DNA of 64,000 nucleotides from Streptomyces nojiriensis (GCF_017639205.1 NZ_CP071139.1:248001-312000); one strand, 5' to 3'. Shown: positions 16,877 to 25,766, counted from the first letter of the stretch. Translations and numbers: made by a program. Notes: generated by a model from the letters alone, not told the origin.

Positions 16877-19660
16877 ATGCACGACGAACACGACAGCCTG
16901 GACCCGGCGCTGACCGAGCTGCGGGAGAGGCTGACGAGCGGGATGGCCCGCATGCAGCTGAACCAGACGGACCTCGCCAAGCGTGCCGGGCTGGGGCGCA
17001 CGACGGTGTCGGAGGCGCTCTCACCGGCGAAGCCTGCCCCCTCGCCCCAGACGGTGGCGGCCCTGGCCCGTGCTCTGCAGCTGCCAGTGGAGGAGCTGCT
17101 GGAGTTGCAGCGGAGCGCGGTCGAGGACACAGAGGGTGGGGTGCGGTCGGCACCAGGCCGTTCGATCGGTGAGTGGGATCCGCACGACCTGGAGGTCCAC
17201 CCGGCCGGGCCGGGTGACGCCGCCTCCGGGCCCGGGAGGTCGGGGGCCCGGACGATGCCCGGGTATGTACGGCGCGAGCATGACCGGGTACTGGCCGGGC
17301 TGGTGAAGGACGCCGCAGCCGGCCGTAGTCGGGCCGTGGTGTTGGTGGGCAGTTCGTCGACGGGGAAGACGCGGGCGTGCTGGGAGGCAGTACAGCCGCT
17401 CGCGGCGCAGGGGTGGCGGCTGTGGCATCCCTTCGACCCGACCCGCGCCCAGGACGCCCTGGAGGACCTGCCTCGTGTCGCGCCGCGCACCGTGGTGTGG
17501 CTGAACGAGGCCCAGCACTACCTCGGCGACCGCACGGCGGGCGAGCGGATCGCGGCGGCCGTGCACCAGTTACTGGTGACCGCGGAGTGCGGGCCGGTCC
17601 TGGTGCTGGGCACGCTCTGGCCCGAGTACGCCGCCCGGTACACGGCCCTGCCCGCGCCGGGTGAGGGCGATCCATACAGCCGGGTGCGGGAGTTGCTGGC
17701 CGGCCGCGTGCTGACCGTTCCCGAGACGTTCGAAGCTCCGGCGCTGGCCGCCGCGTCCGCTCTTGCCGAGGGCGGGGACCGGCTTCTGGCTGACGCCCTC
17801 AGCCGTGCGGGCGCCGAGGGGCGGGTCACCCAGGACCTCGCCGGTGCCCCCGAACTCCTCAACCGCTACCGGCACGCGACCCCGGCCGCCGCAGCGGTAC
17901 TGGAAGTGGCGATGGACGCCCGCCGCCTCGGTGTCGGCCTCCACCTCCCCCAGGCTTTCCTCACCGACGCCGCCGCCGACTACCTCACCGACACCGACTA
18001 CGACCAGCTCACCGACGACTGGGCCGAGCAAGCTTTCGCCGAACTCGCCGCCCTCGTCCACGGCAAACAGGCCCCCTTGCGCCGCACCACCCCCCGCACC
18101 CAGCGACGTCCCCCCGCCCCGTCCCCGGCTCTTCACGGCCCGGCCCCGTCGACCGCGGGACCGGTGTTCCGGCTCGCCGACTACCTCGAACAGCACGGCC
18201 GCACCAGCCGCAGGCACCTGTGCCCGCCCGCGTCGTTCTGGCACGCCGCCCACACCCACCTCACCGACCCCGACGACCTCGGCAACCTCACCCAGGCAGC
18301 CGAGAACCGGCACCGCCTGCAATGGGCCCACTCCCTCCGCCACCGCGCCGCCGACCACGGCAACACCAACGCCCTATTACTTCTGGCCGTGATGCAGGAC
18401 GAGGCCGGGGACCGGGAGGGTGCCGAAGCCTTCTACCGGCAGGCCGCCGACTACGGCAATGCCGAGGCCCTGAACCGCTTGGCCGTGATGCGGGAGCGGG
18501 CCGGGGACCGGGAGGGTGCCGAAGCCTTCTACCAGCAGGCCGCCAACCACGGCAGCCCCCACGCCCTGAGCCGCTTGGCCGTGATGCTGGAGCGGGCCGG
18601 GGACCGGGACGGCGCTGAAGCCCTGGCCCGGCAGGCCGCCGACCACGGCAGCCCCTACGCCCTGGTTCACCTGACTGTGATGCTGGAGCGGGCCGGGGAC
18701 CGGGACGGCGCCGAAGCCCTGGCCCGGCAGGCCGCCAACCACGGCAGCACCAACGGCCTGCACCGCCTGGCCGAGATGCGGGAGGAATCCGGGGACCGCG
18801 ACGGCGCCGAAGCCCTGGCCCGGCAGACCGCCAACCACGGCAGCACCAACGGCCTGCACCGCCTGGCCGAGATGCGGGAGGAATCCGGGGACCGCGACGG
18901 CGCCGAAGCCCTGGCCCGGCAGACCGCCAACCACGGCAACGCCGACACCCTGTACCACCTGGCCCAGATGCGGGGGCTGGCCGGGGACCGGGACGGCGCC
19001 GAGGCCCTCTACCGGCAGGCCGCCGACCACGGCAGCACCAACGGCCTGCTGCGCCTGGCCCTGGTGCGGGAGCTGGCCGGGGACCGCGACGGCGCCGAAG
19101 CCCTGGCCCGGCAGACCGCCGACCACGGCAACGCCGACACCCTGTACCACCTGGCCCGTATGCGTGAGCGGGCGGGGGACCGCGACGGCGCCGAAACTCT
19201 CTACCGACAGGTCGCCGACCACGGCAACCTCGATGGCCTGGTTCACCTGGCCGAGATGCGGGAGGAGGCCGGGAACAGAGACGGCGCCGAAGCCCTCTAC
19301 CGGCAGGCCGCCGACCACGGCAGTACCCAAGCCCTGGTTCACCTGGCCGAGATGATGGAAGAGGCCGGGGACCGGAACGGCGTCGAAGCCGTGATCCGGC
19401 AGGCCGCCGACCACGGCAAGGCCGACGCCCTGTACCGCCTGGCCGAGATGCGGGAGCAGGCCGGGGACCGCGACGGCGCCGAAGCCCTGGCCCGGCAGAC
19501 CGCCGACCACGGAAACCCTCGCGACCTGTACCGCCTGGCCATGGAGCCTGGAATCTTCACCAGGCTGTGGCCGTATGGCCTGGACCCGGACGGCACACCT
19601 ACATCTCCATGGCGAGCGTCCGTGTTGATTGAGCGGACCGTACCGCCGGGCACGCCGTAG
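16877..19660 (+). CDS. XRE-HTH / P-loop NTPase / 32-residue repeat protein
   Basis: The 927-residue protein has three parts. Residues 1-80 are an XRE-type DNA-binding domain (NQTDLAKRAGLGRTTVSEAL). Residues 120-460 are a P-loop NTPase with Walker A GSSSTGKT and Walker B-like RTVVWLNEAQ. The last 420 residues are twelve tandem 32-residue TPR/Sel1-like helical repeats (AGDRDGAEALARQAADHG...). This STAND-like order, sensor repeats behind an NTPase, is common in antiphage and developmental regulators of actinobacteria. Here the N-terminal unit is DNA-binding, so a regulatory or abortive output is possible. ATG at 16877 is the best start. It lies in the inverted-repeat cassette with a divergent membrane protein. 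Confidence 0.8.
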   Translation: MHDEHDSLDPALTELRERLTSGMARMQLNQTDLAKRAGLGRTTVSEALSPAKPAPSPQTVAALARALQLPVEELLELQRSAVEDTEGGVRSAPGRSIGEWDPHDLEVHPAGPGDAASGPGRSGARTMPGYVRREHDRVLAGLVKDAAAGRSRAVVLVGSSSTGKTRACWEAVQPLAAQGWRLWHPFDPTRAQDALEDLPRVAPRTVVWLNEAQHYLGDRTAGERIAAAVHQLLVTAECGPVLVLGTLWPEYAARYTALPAPGEGDPYSRVRELLAGRVLTVPETFEAPALAAASALAEGGDRLLADALSRAGAEGRVTQDLAGAPELLNRYRHATPAAAAVLEVAMDARRLGVGLHLPQAFLTDAAADYLTDTDYDQLTDDWAEQAFAELAALVHGKQAPLRRTTPRTQRRPPAPSPALHGPAPSTAGPVFRLADYLEQHGRTSRRHLCPPASFWHAAHTHLTDPDDLGNLTQAAENRHRLQWAHSLRHRAADHGNTNALLLLAVMQDEAGDREGAEAFYRQAADYGNAEALNRLAVMRERAGDREGAEAFYQQAANHGSPHALSRLAVMLERAGDRDGAEALARQAADHGSPYALVHLTVMLERAGDRDGAEALARQAANHGSTNGLHRLAEMREESGDRDGAEALARQTANHGSTNGLHRLAEMREESGDRDGAEALARQTANHGNADTLYHLAQMRGLAGDRDGAEALYRQAADHGSTNGLLRLALVRELAGDRDGAEALARQTADHGNADTLYHLARMRERAGDRDGAETLYRQVADHGNLDGLVHLAEMREEAGNRDGAEALYRQAADHGSTQALVHLAEMMEEAGDRNGVEAVIRQAADHGKADALYRLAEMREQAGDRDGAEALARQTADHGNPRDLYRLAMEPGIFTRLWPYGLDPDGTPTSPWRASVLIERTVPPGTP
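18392..19543 (+). repeat. Twelve tandem 96-bp coding repeats
   Basis: The repeat part of the NTPase gene is built from twelve 96-bp units encoding 32 residues each. Neighbouring units around 18744-18930 are almost identical in DNA as well as protein, which indicates recent duplication. Variation falls mainly in the last 12 residues of each unit. Confidence 0.85.
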
Positions 19661-19804
19661 GGATTCCGCCGTTTGCGGCTGGTGACAGAGTTCTTACCGG
19701 CACCCCTAGTGGTACGCGGCGCGGGTGTCGCCGAGGACGTACCCGCTGGAGATTCCGGTGGCTCCCGGGCGAGCGGTACCGTCCCGGTAGACGAAGGGGA
19801 CGCC

Positions 19805-20985
19805 ATGAAGTGGAACGAGCGCACCACCGGTCAGCGAATCAAGCTGCTGCGCGGAGCCGTCACTCAGGAAGAACTCGCCGAGAACGCGGGCCTGTCCATC
19901 GCCACGGTCCGAAAGGCCGAGCAGGACCGGGGCCAAATCTCGCTGCCCACCCTCCTGCGGCTCGCACACGTCCTGGGCGCCGACATCCCTGTGATCGTTG
20001 GCCAGCAGGCCCCCCGGAGGGCGCTGCTCGCGGACGACCGGACCACCCTGCGCGAGCTGTCGCGCACGGTCCACGACACCGCCGCGGGGATCGGCACCGA
20101 CAGGGAACCCGTCGACTTCGCCGACGATCTCGCGGCGGGATGGGACGCCTACCGGGCCGGGCGTATCGGGGTGGCCGGGCAGTTCGCCGCATCCTGCGTC
20201 AGGGACGCGGCGACGGCCCTGGCGGACGCCGCCGAGGACCGCCGCATGGCCGCACGCGGAGTTCTCGCCGATGCCTACCGCCTGGCCGCCTACGTCGCCA
20301 ACCAGTTCGGAGTCCGCGATCTCGCGTACGCCGCCATCGGCCACGCCGCCGACTAGGCCCGGCAGGGAGGCGATCCGGTGCGGGAAGCCTCCGTGGCTTC
20401 CGGGCGGTCGTGGGTCTACCTGCGAGATGCCCGACTCGATGACGCCGAGCGCACCGCGGACATCTCCTACACCAGCATCGAACCGGCGTACAGCGACCGT
20501 GATCCCGTACTCCTCGCGACCTACGGGTGGCACGTCACCTTCGCGGCCGTCGTCGCAGCCCGTCAGGGAGATACCGCCGCCGCCGAGGATCTGCTGTCCC
20601 AGGGCTTCGCCGTAGCCGCCCGGCTGGGGCGTGACGTCATGGTCAACGGCACCGCGTTCGCCCCGCCGCCGTCACCGCCCAGGCCGTGGGTATCGCCGTG
20701 TCCACCGGCAAGGCCGGAAAGGCCCTGAACCTCGCCAAGGAGGTGCACGACTGGTCCTCACTGCACCAGGCCGCACAGAACCGGCTCCAGCTCGACATCG
20801 CCCTCGCCCAGTGCGACACGCGGCAGTACGACACCTGCCTGGACACCCTGCTGACGGTGTGCAAAGAGCACCCGGAATGGGTGCGACACCAGACCCTCCC
20901 CGGCGTCATCGCCCAACGCGCCGGCTACGCCACCACCTCCCGCTCCCGGAAAATCGCAAAGATCATCGGGGCCGCCCTCGCGTAA
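19805..20985 (+). pseudogene. XRE regulator with TPR-like C-terminus, interrupted
   Basis: The start MKWNERTTGQRIKLLRGAVT leads into an HTH (QEELAENAGLSIATVRKAEQ) and then helical repeats. An in-frame TAG at 20354-20356 splits the protein, yet the same frame continues as ARQGGDPVREASVASGRSWV. A one-base shift near 20660 then moves the frame, and coding continues as KAGKALNLAKEVHDWSSLHQ to the stop at 20985. The intact form would be a regulator of about 390 residues of the kind often found beside Streptomyces peptide loci. It directly precedes the small-gene locus. Confidence 0.7.
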
Positions 20986-21152
20986 CTGCTACGCCTCGTA
21001 GCACTCCACCCCTGCACAGATCCCGGTAGTGCTACACCCGCGCTCTTCACTCTCTGCGACGGCACGATCACTCTGAAGGGGTCAGCAGGCGGCCGGTCCC
21101 CGTCGTCCCCCTTCGGGACCGGCTGCTCTCCCTCCAGCCCGAGGAGTGCTCC

Positions 21153-21314
21153 ATGACCGAGCCCCTCCCGCGCCGCACCACCGGCGTCAGCAGACGCAAG
21201 GCCGCCGCACACCCGCTGCCCGGATCGCCGAGCCGGGACCTACGGCTTCGGGCGGCCGGCGGCTGGGAGAAATTCATGCGCCGCACCGAGATCCAGCCCG
21301 GGGACGAGACATGA
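21153..21314 (+). CDS. Small basic protein, 53 residues, in peptide locus
   Basis: MTEPLPRRTTGVSRRKAAAH and so on, ending RRTEIQPGDET. It is rich in Arg and Pro with a central W. The ATG follows GAGGAGTGCT, and the TGA overlaps the next ATG (ATGA), which means translational coupling. I recognise no family. It could be a peptide substrate or an accessory protein of the locus. Confidence 0.5.
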   Translation: MTEPLPRRTTGVSRRKAAAHPLPGSPSRDLRLRAAGGWEKFMRRTEIQPGDET

Positions 21315-21544
21315 TCGACGCCCCCCGCCCCGCCTCCCACCAGGAACTCCCCACATGGCTGTTCGAGGGCGCCCGCGTCCTCGACCCCGGTCGGGACCCT
21401 GAAGCGGTCGTCCAGGCCATCGCCGACTTCGAGGACCCGGCCACCCGTCGTCTCATCAGGAACGCCGTGTTCCTGAGGCCCGAGGGCGGCGGCAAGGAGT
21501 GGATCATCGCCCCAGAGGCCGCCCGCCCCGCAGACGAGCGCTAG
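21311..21544 (+). CDS. Small protein, 77 residues, coupled to previous gene
   Basis: The product (MIDAPRPASHQELPTWLFEG, then DPEAVVQAIADFEDPATRRL, ending RPADER) is a small acidic protein with one likely helical domain. It starts inside the stop codon of the preceding gene. Its position in front of the repeat peptide suggests it belongs to the same transcription unit. Family unknown. Confidence 0.55.
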   Translation: MIDAPRPASHQELPTWLFEGARVLDPGRDPEAVVQAIADFEDPATRRLIRNAVFLRPEGGGKEWIIAPEAARPADER

Positions 21545-21646
21545 AGCCGCTCAAAGGCCCCCGCCCCGAACTTCCTGCAGCACCACCGCCCGGGACGGGA
21601 TGCACCATCCCCTGCACCACTCGCATACACCGAAGGGAGCACCACC

Positions 21647-21805
21647 ATGACCAGCAGCACCCAGGTCAACAACCTGACGCGGCGTCTGGACCACTCCGTT
21701 CCGGACGGCGACTTCGTCCCGGCCGCGGCCGTCGGGTCACTGACGCGTCGGCTAGACCATTCCGTCCCGGACGGCGATTTCTCGCCAGAGGGTACCGAGA
21801 GCTGA
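21647..21805 (+). CDS. Repeat-containing peptide, candidate RiPP-type precursor
   Basis: This 52-residue peptide starts MTSSTQVNN and carries LTRRLDHSVPDGDF twice, at residues 10-23 and 32-45. The spacer is VPAAAVGS and the tail SPEGTES. ATG has an excellent ribosome site (GAAGGGAG). A strong hairpin follows, then a putative peptide hydroxylase and a 2OG oxygenase. Duplicated core motifs next to modifying enzymes are typical of multi-core RiPP precursors. Asp, His and Phe in the motif are plausible hydroxylation sites. No Cys is present, so thioether chemistry is excluded. Confidence 0.65.
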   Translation: MTSSTQVNNLTRRLDHSVPDGDFVPAAAVGSLTRRLDHSVPDGDFSPEGTES

Positions 21806-21842
21806 TCTCGGTACTGAACTGATGCCGCCTGGTTGACGGCAT

Positions 21843-21881
21843 GGCGGGCCGGCTCGGGCTCCCATCCTGAGCCGGCCCGCC
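21843..21881 (+). terminator. Hairpin between peptide gene and enzymes
   Basis: A 13-bp perfect stem (ggcgggccggctc and complement) with a 13-nt loop starts 38 bp after the peptide gene and ends 57 bp before the HExxH gene. Partial termination here would give more peptide than enzyme, a common arrangement in RiPP operons. Confidence 0.7.
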
Positions 21882-21938
21882 GCGCTCTGCGCCACCGCCC
21901 GCTCCAGCACCTGCACGTCTCGACCAAGGAGAGTTCGC

Positions 21939-22865
21939 ATGCAGACCACCATCGCCACCCGCGTGGAGTCCGGATCCTTCTTCGATCTCAGCCGGGAGGA
22001 TCCGGCGCTGACCCGTCTGCGCGAGGACGACGCCGAGCCGGCCCTTCCGTTCGCCCTGATGGAACGTCTCGTGAAGTCCGGCATCCCCTACGCCGAGCAC
22101 GCCCGCGCCCTGAGTAGCGACACCGTGCACGTGTCCGGAGCCAGCTTCGACTGGTACGGCGCCGGCCTGCCCCGGCAGATCGCAGGCGAGATCAACCAGG
22201 CGGACTACGAGATCGTTGAGCACACCGACGGGCGCCGTGCCGCGCTGACTCAGGCGCTGGAGCGGCTGGCCTCGGCCCACCCCGAAGGCTTCGCCCGCGT
22301 GCAGGAGTTCGTCCGGGGACTGCTGTGGGTGGGGCTCAAGCCCGGCACCCGCACCTCATCACTGACCAGCTCCAGCGACCCGGCGCTGCCCTACGTCATC
22401 GTGTTCTCCGAGAAGGCGCGGCACCACATCCCGCCGAACACCGTCAGTGAGGAGCCGTCCCACGTCTTCCTGGCGGAGAACCTCCTGCACGAGGCGGTCC
22501 ACCAGTCGGTCAGCTTCCACGTCCTCCAGCATCAGGTCTTCGCCGACGGATACTCCTCGAAGACCTCCCCCAAGATCGAGATCGCGTGGCGCGCTACGCA
22601 GGGGGTGGCCCGCAACCAGTTCTGGGAGGTGGACCGGACCTTCCACGCGACCTGCGTGTACAACCAGCTCCTGCGGTTTCGTCGGAGCGAACTCGATCGC
22701 GACGACCTGACCACCAACGAGCGCGTAAGCTTCCAGGCGGCCTACGACGAGGGCATGCCGGCCGTCAGCTACCTCATGGGCCAGCTCGAACTCCTGGATG
22801 AGCACTTCACCGTGCACGGCAGGGAACTGCTGGCCGACCTGCGTCACCAGACCGACCAGCTCTAG
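21939..22865 (+). CDS. HExxH-motif protein, putative peptide beta-hydroxylase
   Basis: The 308-residue protein contains NLLHEAVHQS with His184, Glu185 and His188, and a further His236 in TFHATCVYNQ that could be a third metal ligand. NCBI models describe HExxH putative peptide-modification proteins (TIGR04267), some later shown to be 2-oxoglutarate-dependent peptide beta-hydroxylases. The helical layout and adjacent repeat peptide fit that family better than a protease, since there is no signal or propeptide. The ATG follows AAGGAGAG. It is the central enzyme of the locus. The family match is from memory of motifs, not a search. Confidence 0.6.
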   Translation: MQTTIATRVESGSFFDLSREDPALTRLREDDAEPALPFALMERLVKSGIPYAEHARALSSDTVHVSGASFDWYGAGLPRQIAGEINQADYEIVEHTDGRRAALTQALERLASAHPEGFARVQEFVRGLLWVGLKPGTRTSSLTSSSDPALPYVIVFSEKARHHIPPNTVSEEPSHVFLAENLLHEAVHQSVSFHVLQHQVFADGYSSKTSPKIEIAWRATQGVARNQFWEVDRTFHATCVYNQLLRFRRSELDRDDLTTNERVSFQAAYDEGMPAVSYLMGQLELLDEHFTVHGRELLADLRHQTDQL

Positions 22866-22905
22866 CACCGGCGACCGGAGCGAGGACCGGACAAGGGAGA
22901 GACGA

Positions 22906-24161
22906 GTGCTCCAGCACCTCATCACGCAAGATGAGGACCTGCGCATGGTCCCCACCGACCACGATCAGTTGACCACCGCCGTAGAGAAGATCCGCGAGGA
23001 ACTCCAGGCGCTCCCCGAAGGTGCGGACATCGCCAGGACCCGTGTCCTGGCCCGGTGGGCCGGCATCGGCCTGCTGAGCCTGGGCCACCACGACGACGCA
23101 CGCGTGTTCCTGCGGCAGGCGCTCGACCTGGCCACAGCCAGTGGCAACTCCCGGGCTGTCATCGCCACCGAGCTCAACCTCGCCGACGCGTACCGCTACG
23201 CCGGTGAGGCGCAGACCGCTGAAGTGCTCTCCGCAGGGCCTTGGACGGCGCCCGAGGCCAGCACCCGGAACTCGTCGACTTCGCCCTCCAGCACCTCGGC
23301 AAGCACCTCATGGAGCAGGGCAGCCTCACCCTGGCCCGCGCCCACCTTCAGGAAGCCCTGCGGCTGCGGACCGCCAAGGGCGACGCCGGGCTGATCGAAT
23401 CCACCCAGGCCGCAGTCGACCGGGTCGAACTGCTGATCCGCCACGCAAGCGCTGATACGGCCGCGTCAGCGGATAGTGGGGCAGAAGCGGCACAGTGGAG
23501 CAGGCGATGGACCTCATGGCTCCAGTCCCGCACCACGGCCCTGGCGTCGGCCCGGTGGGAGGAGGGGTTTCCTGCTCTCCGGGACGCCGTACGCGATCTC
23601 ACCGCGCACGAGCGGGTGCACCCCCGCCACCTGCGTGGTCAGTCGTTCCCCGTCGAGTTACTCGCCGGCATGGAGGAGGAGGCCGAGAAGGCCCTGGCCG
23701 CCGACGGATACCTGCACAACGGCAAGTGGAACGCGGCCGTCGGCGAGGCGGCGAACCGATTCGCGGGACAAGTCGATCTCGCCGCTGTCGTAGCGCGGAC
23801 CACCGGTCTGGAGGTCGAGCAGCCTCACAACGGCGTCTACATCGCTTACCTGGAGGAGGGGCAGTTCCTTGACTTCCACGTTGACGAATTCGGCTTCGGC
23901 GAGGCCAACCTGATCCTGTGCCTCAGGCACGAGCGCCTCACCGCGGCCCCTACGGTGAGCTGCACCGTCTTCATCGACGCCAGCGGCTACCTCGAATGCG
24001 ATCTCGCACCGGGAGACTGCGTCGTGTTCGATGGAGCGCTCCCGCCCCACGGCCGGACGCCCCTCGGCGCCGGAGAGAGCGTCATTCTCGTCAGCTTCGG
24101 CTTCCACGCACGCGATCAGGCTCCGCGTACGCTCGCCCACCTCCCACCGGTCCCGCTCTGA
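22906..24161 (+). pseudogene. TPR / 2OG-Fe(II) oxygenase fusion with one frameshift
   Basis: GTG at 22906 has AAGGGAGA upstream. The N-terminal part is TPR-like (ARTRVLARWAGIGLLSLGHH, VFLRQALDLATASGNSRAVI). Near 23229 one base is missing in GTGCTCTCCGCAGG. The next frame continues as ALDGARGQHPELVDFALQHL with more repeats. The C-terminal domain has FLDFHVDEFG (H-x-D), PPHGRTPL (distal His and Arg) and a jelly-roll pattern, so it is a 2OG-Fe(II) oxygenase. It starts 41 bp after the HExxH gene. If the shift is a sequencing error, the protein is about 420 residues and a second tailoring enzyme. Confidence 0.65.
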
Positions 24162-24227
24162 GGACGGCGTCTAGGGCCTGTCCGGCGGATCATGTGACCT
24201 TCCGGTCGGATGTTCGTTGGTCCGGGC

Positions 24228-25108
24228 ATGGGTCGGGGGGATCTGACGAACATGGAGTGGTCGATTCTGGAGCCTCATCTGCCGCCTTCGGGCGGACGCG
24301 GCGGCCGGTGGAGCGACCATCGCACCGTCATCAACGGGATCATCTTCAGGGTCCGCACAGGAGTTCCGTGGCGTGACCTACCGGAGCGGTACGGCCCTTG
24401 GAAGACCGTCTACGAAAGACATCGCCGCTGGTCGGCGGACGGCACCTGGGACAGGATCCTGTGCGCCGTGCAAGCCGACGCCGATCTCGGCGGCCGGATC
24501 GACTGGAGCATGATCGGCGTGGACTCGACCTCGTGCCGGGCCCACCAGCACGCGGCCGGCGCCAGCAAAGCCACGCCCCGGATCCCGAAAAAGGGACGAC
24601 GCCCCGACACCACCGCACCGACGAGGGGCTCGGCCGGTCCCGGGGCGGTCTGACCTGCAAGGTTCACCTCGCAGGGGAAGGCGGCTGCCGCCCTCTCGCA
24701 CTGCTGCTGACACCGGGGCAGTGGGGCGACGCGCCACAGATGGTGAACGTCCTCGAACGAATCCGGGTACCCCGCCCGAACGGCGGGCGCCCTCGAACCC
24801 GCCCGGACCGCGTCAGCGGCGACAAGGCGTATAGCTCCCGCCGAAACCGCCGCTACCTGCGAAGACGCCACATCAAGCACACGATTCCTGAGCCGAGGGA
24901 CCAGCGGGCCAACCGCAGACGCCGTGGCAGCAAGGGCGGCCGCCCCGCTGGCTTCGACAAGGAGCAGTACAAGCGACGCAACGAAGTCGAGCGGACCATC
25001 AACCGGATCAAGAACTTCCGAGCCGTGGCAACCCGCTACGAGAAACGGGCCTACGTCTTTCACAGCACCGTCACCGTCGCCTCGATCCGGCTATGGCTTC
25101 GGACGTGA
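24228..25108 (+). CDS. IS5-family transposase, frameshifted ORFA/ORFB
   Basis: The first frame reads MGRGDLTNMEWSILEPHLPP, then PWRDLPERYGPWKTVYERHR and IDWSMIGVDSTSC with the first Asp. The second frame has LGRSRGGLTCKVHLA, SGDKAYSSRRN (second Asp) and KRRNEVERTINRIK (Glu). The switch is at A6-G3 (24588-24596), a typical slippery run for programmed frameshifting. The transposase is otherwise complete. The stop codon lies inside the weak internal inverted end. Confidence 0.75.
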
Positions 25109-25130
25109 TCCGCAGGACGGAAGACGAGCG

Positions 25131-25571
25131 CTATTCGACGGTGATGTCTTCGTAAGTGATCGTCACCTGCTCCGTCGCGGGCCCGGATTCGGACGCTCCC
25201 AACGACGGCCCCTCCCAGCGGGACGCCCAGGCGTTGCTGAGGTGGATGCGGCGGACGGTCTGCTTCTGCGCGTCTTTCAGCGCGATCGTGATGTTCTGGC
25301 GGGCGGAGTCGAGGTCGGCGTTGACCAGGGTGGCCTTGATCCAGTCGGTGAACGCGGTGCTCTTGTCCAGGCCGCGGGTGACCGTGATCTCGCCGGACTT
25401 GCGCGCCCCCGGCTGCTTGCGAACGATCAGCTCACCGGTCGCCGAGGCCTGCCGGGTCTCCACTACGTCCTGCTCCAGAGTGAGTCCCGAGACGTCCTGG
25501 ACGGTCTCCACCTGGAACTTGCCAAGCTCGATGGCGAATGCACTGCTGCTGAAGGTGTCACCGGTCAACAC
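25131..25571 (-). CDS. Contractile injection system tube protein (phage tail tube type)
   Basis: The 146-residue protein starts at GTG 25571 with GGAGGG 8 nt upstream. It reads VLTGDTFSSSAFAIELGKFQ, then VETVQDVSGLTLEQDVVE, IVRKQPGARKSGEITVTRGL, and ends with TEQVTITYEDITVE. This is the conserved tail-tube/Afp1-Pvc1-like family whose hexamers stack into the inner tube of contractile injection systems. No sheath, baseplate or other tail gene is present. The gene is intact and lies between the transposase and the right end of the IS element, antisense to it. That makes it a passenger or captured orphan. Confidence 0.8.
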   Translation of the reverse strand: MLTGDTFSSSAFAIELGKFQVETVQDVSGLTLEQDVVETRQASATGELIVRKQPGARKSGEITVTRGLDKSTAFTDWIKATLVNADLDSARQNITIALKDAQKQTVRRIHLSNAWASRWEGPSLGASESGPATEQVTITYEDITVE

Positions 25572-25766
25572 GTTGTATGCCCTCCACTGCTCATGACTGA
25601 AGGGCCGGTGGTCATCTCTGCCGACCCGCTACGCATGTGACTAACGCCACGAGCATGAGGAGGTCACATGATCCGCCGGACAGGCCCTAAGCCCCGGAAG
25701 GAGACGCCCCCTTGCCCAGGCCTTCGCCCGTCCTCGTCCCCGCGCAGATAGCCGTGGCCGCGCACT

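Larger units (their letters stand above)
16496..19699. mobile_element. Cassette bounded by a perfect 31-bp inverted repeat
   Basis: The sequence at 16496-16526 (cggtaagaactctgtcacca, then gccgcaaacgg) recurs in exact inverted orientation at 19669-19699. Outside it the two flanks are still partly symmetrical, with a ctag and a GGGGTG-like block on each side. The 3.2-kb interior holds a small membrane protein and a large HTH/NTPase/repeat protein transcribed divergently, and no transposase. It looks like a cargo unit moved in trans. The element family is not identified. Confidence 0.7.
24174..25687. mobile_element. IS5-family element with a passenger gene
   Basis: Perfect 27-bp inverted ends beginning gggcctgtccggcggatcat sit at 24174-24200 and 25661-25687. 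Each is flanked outside by TA, the usual duplication of this group. A weaker internal copy of the right end lies at 25103-25118 (14 of 16 matches), just where a normal 0.95-kb element would finish. The extra 565 bp carry a complete tube-protein gene on the opposite strand. The whole 1514-bp unit appears to have moved as one. Confidence 0.8.

Noticed and set aside
18377..19510. A 377-codon antisense frame with a regular VVGGLP repeat
   Set aside because: It is the reverse-strand image of the 96-bp coding repeats of the NTPase gene.
18392..19543. Regularly spaced repeats considered as a CRISPR array
   Set aside because: The units are 96 bp, contiguous, and translate in one frame as helical repeats without unique spacers. 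No cas genes are present.
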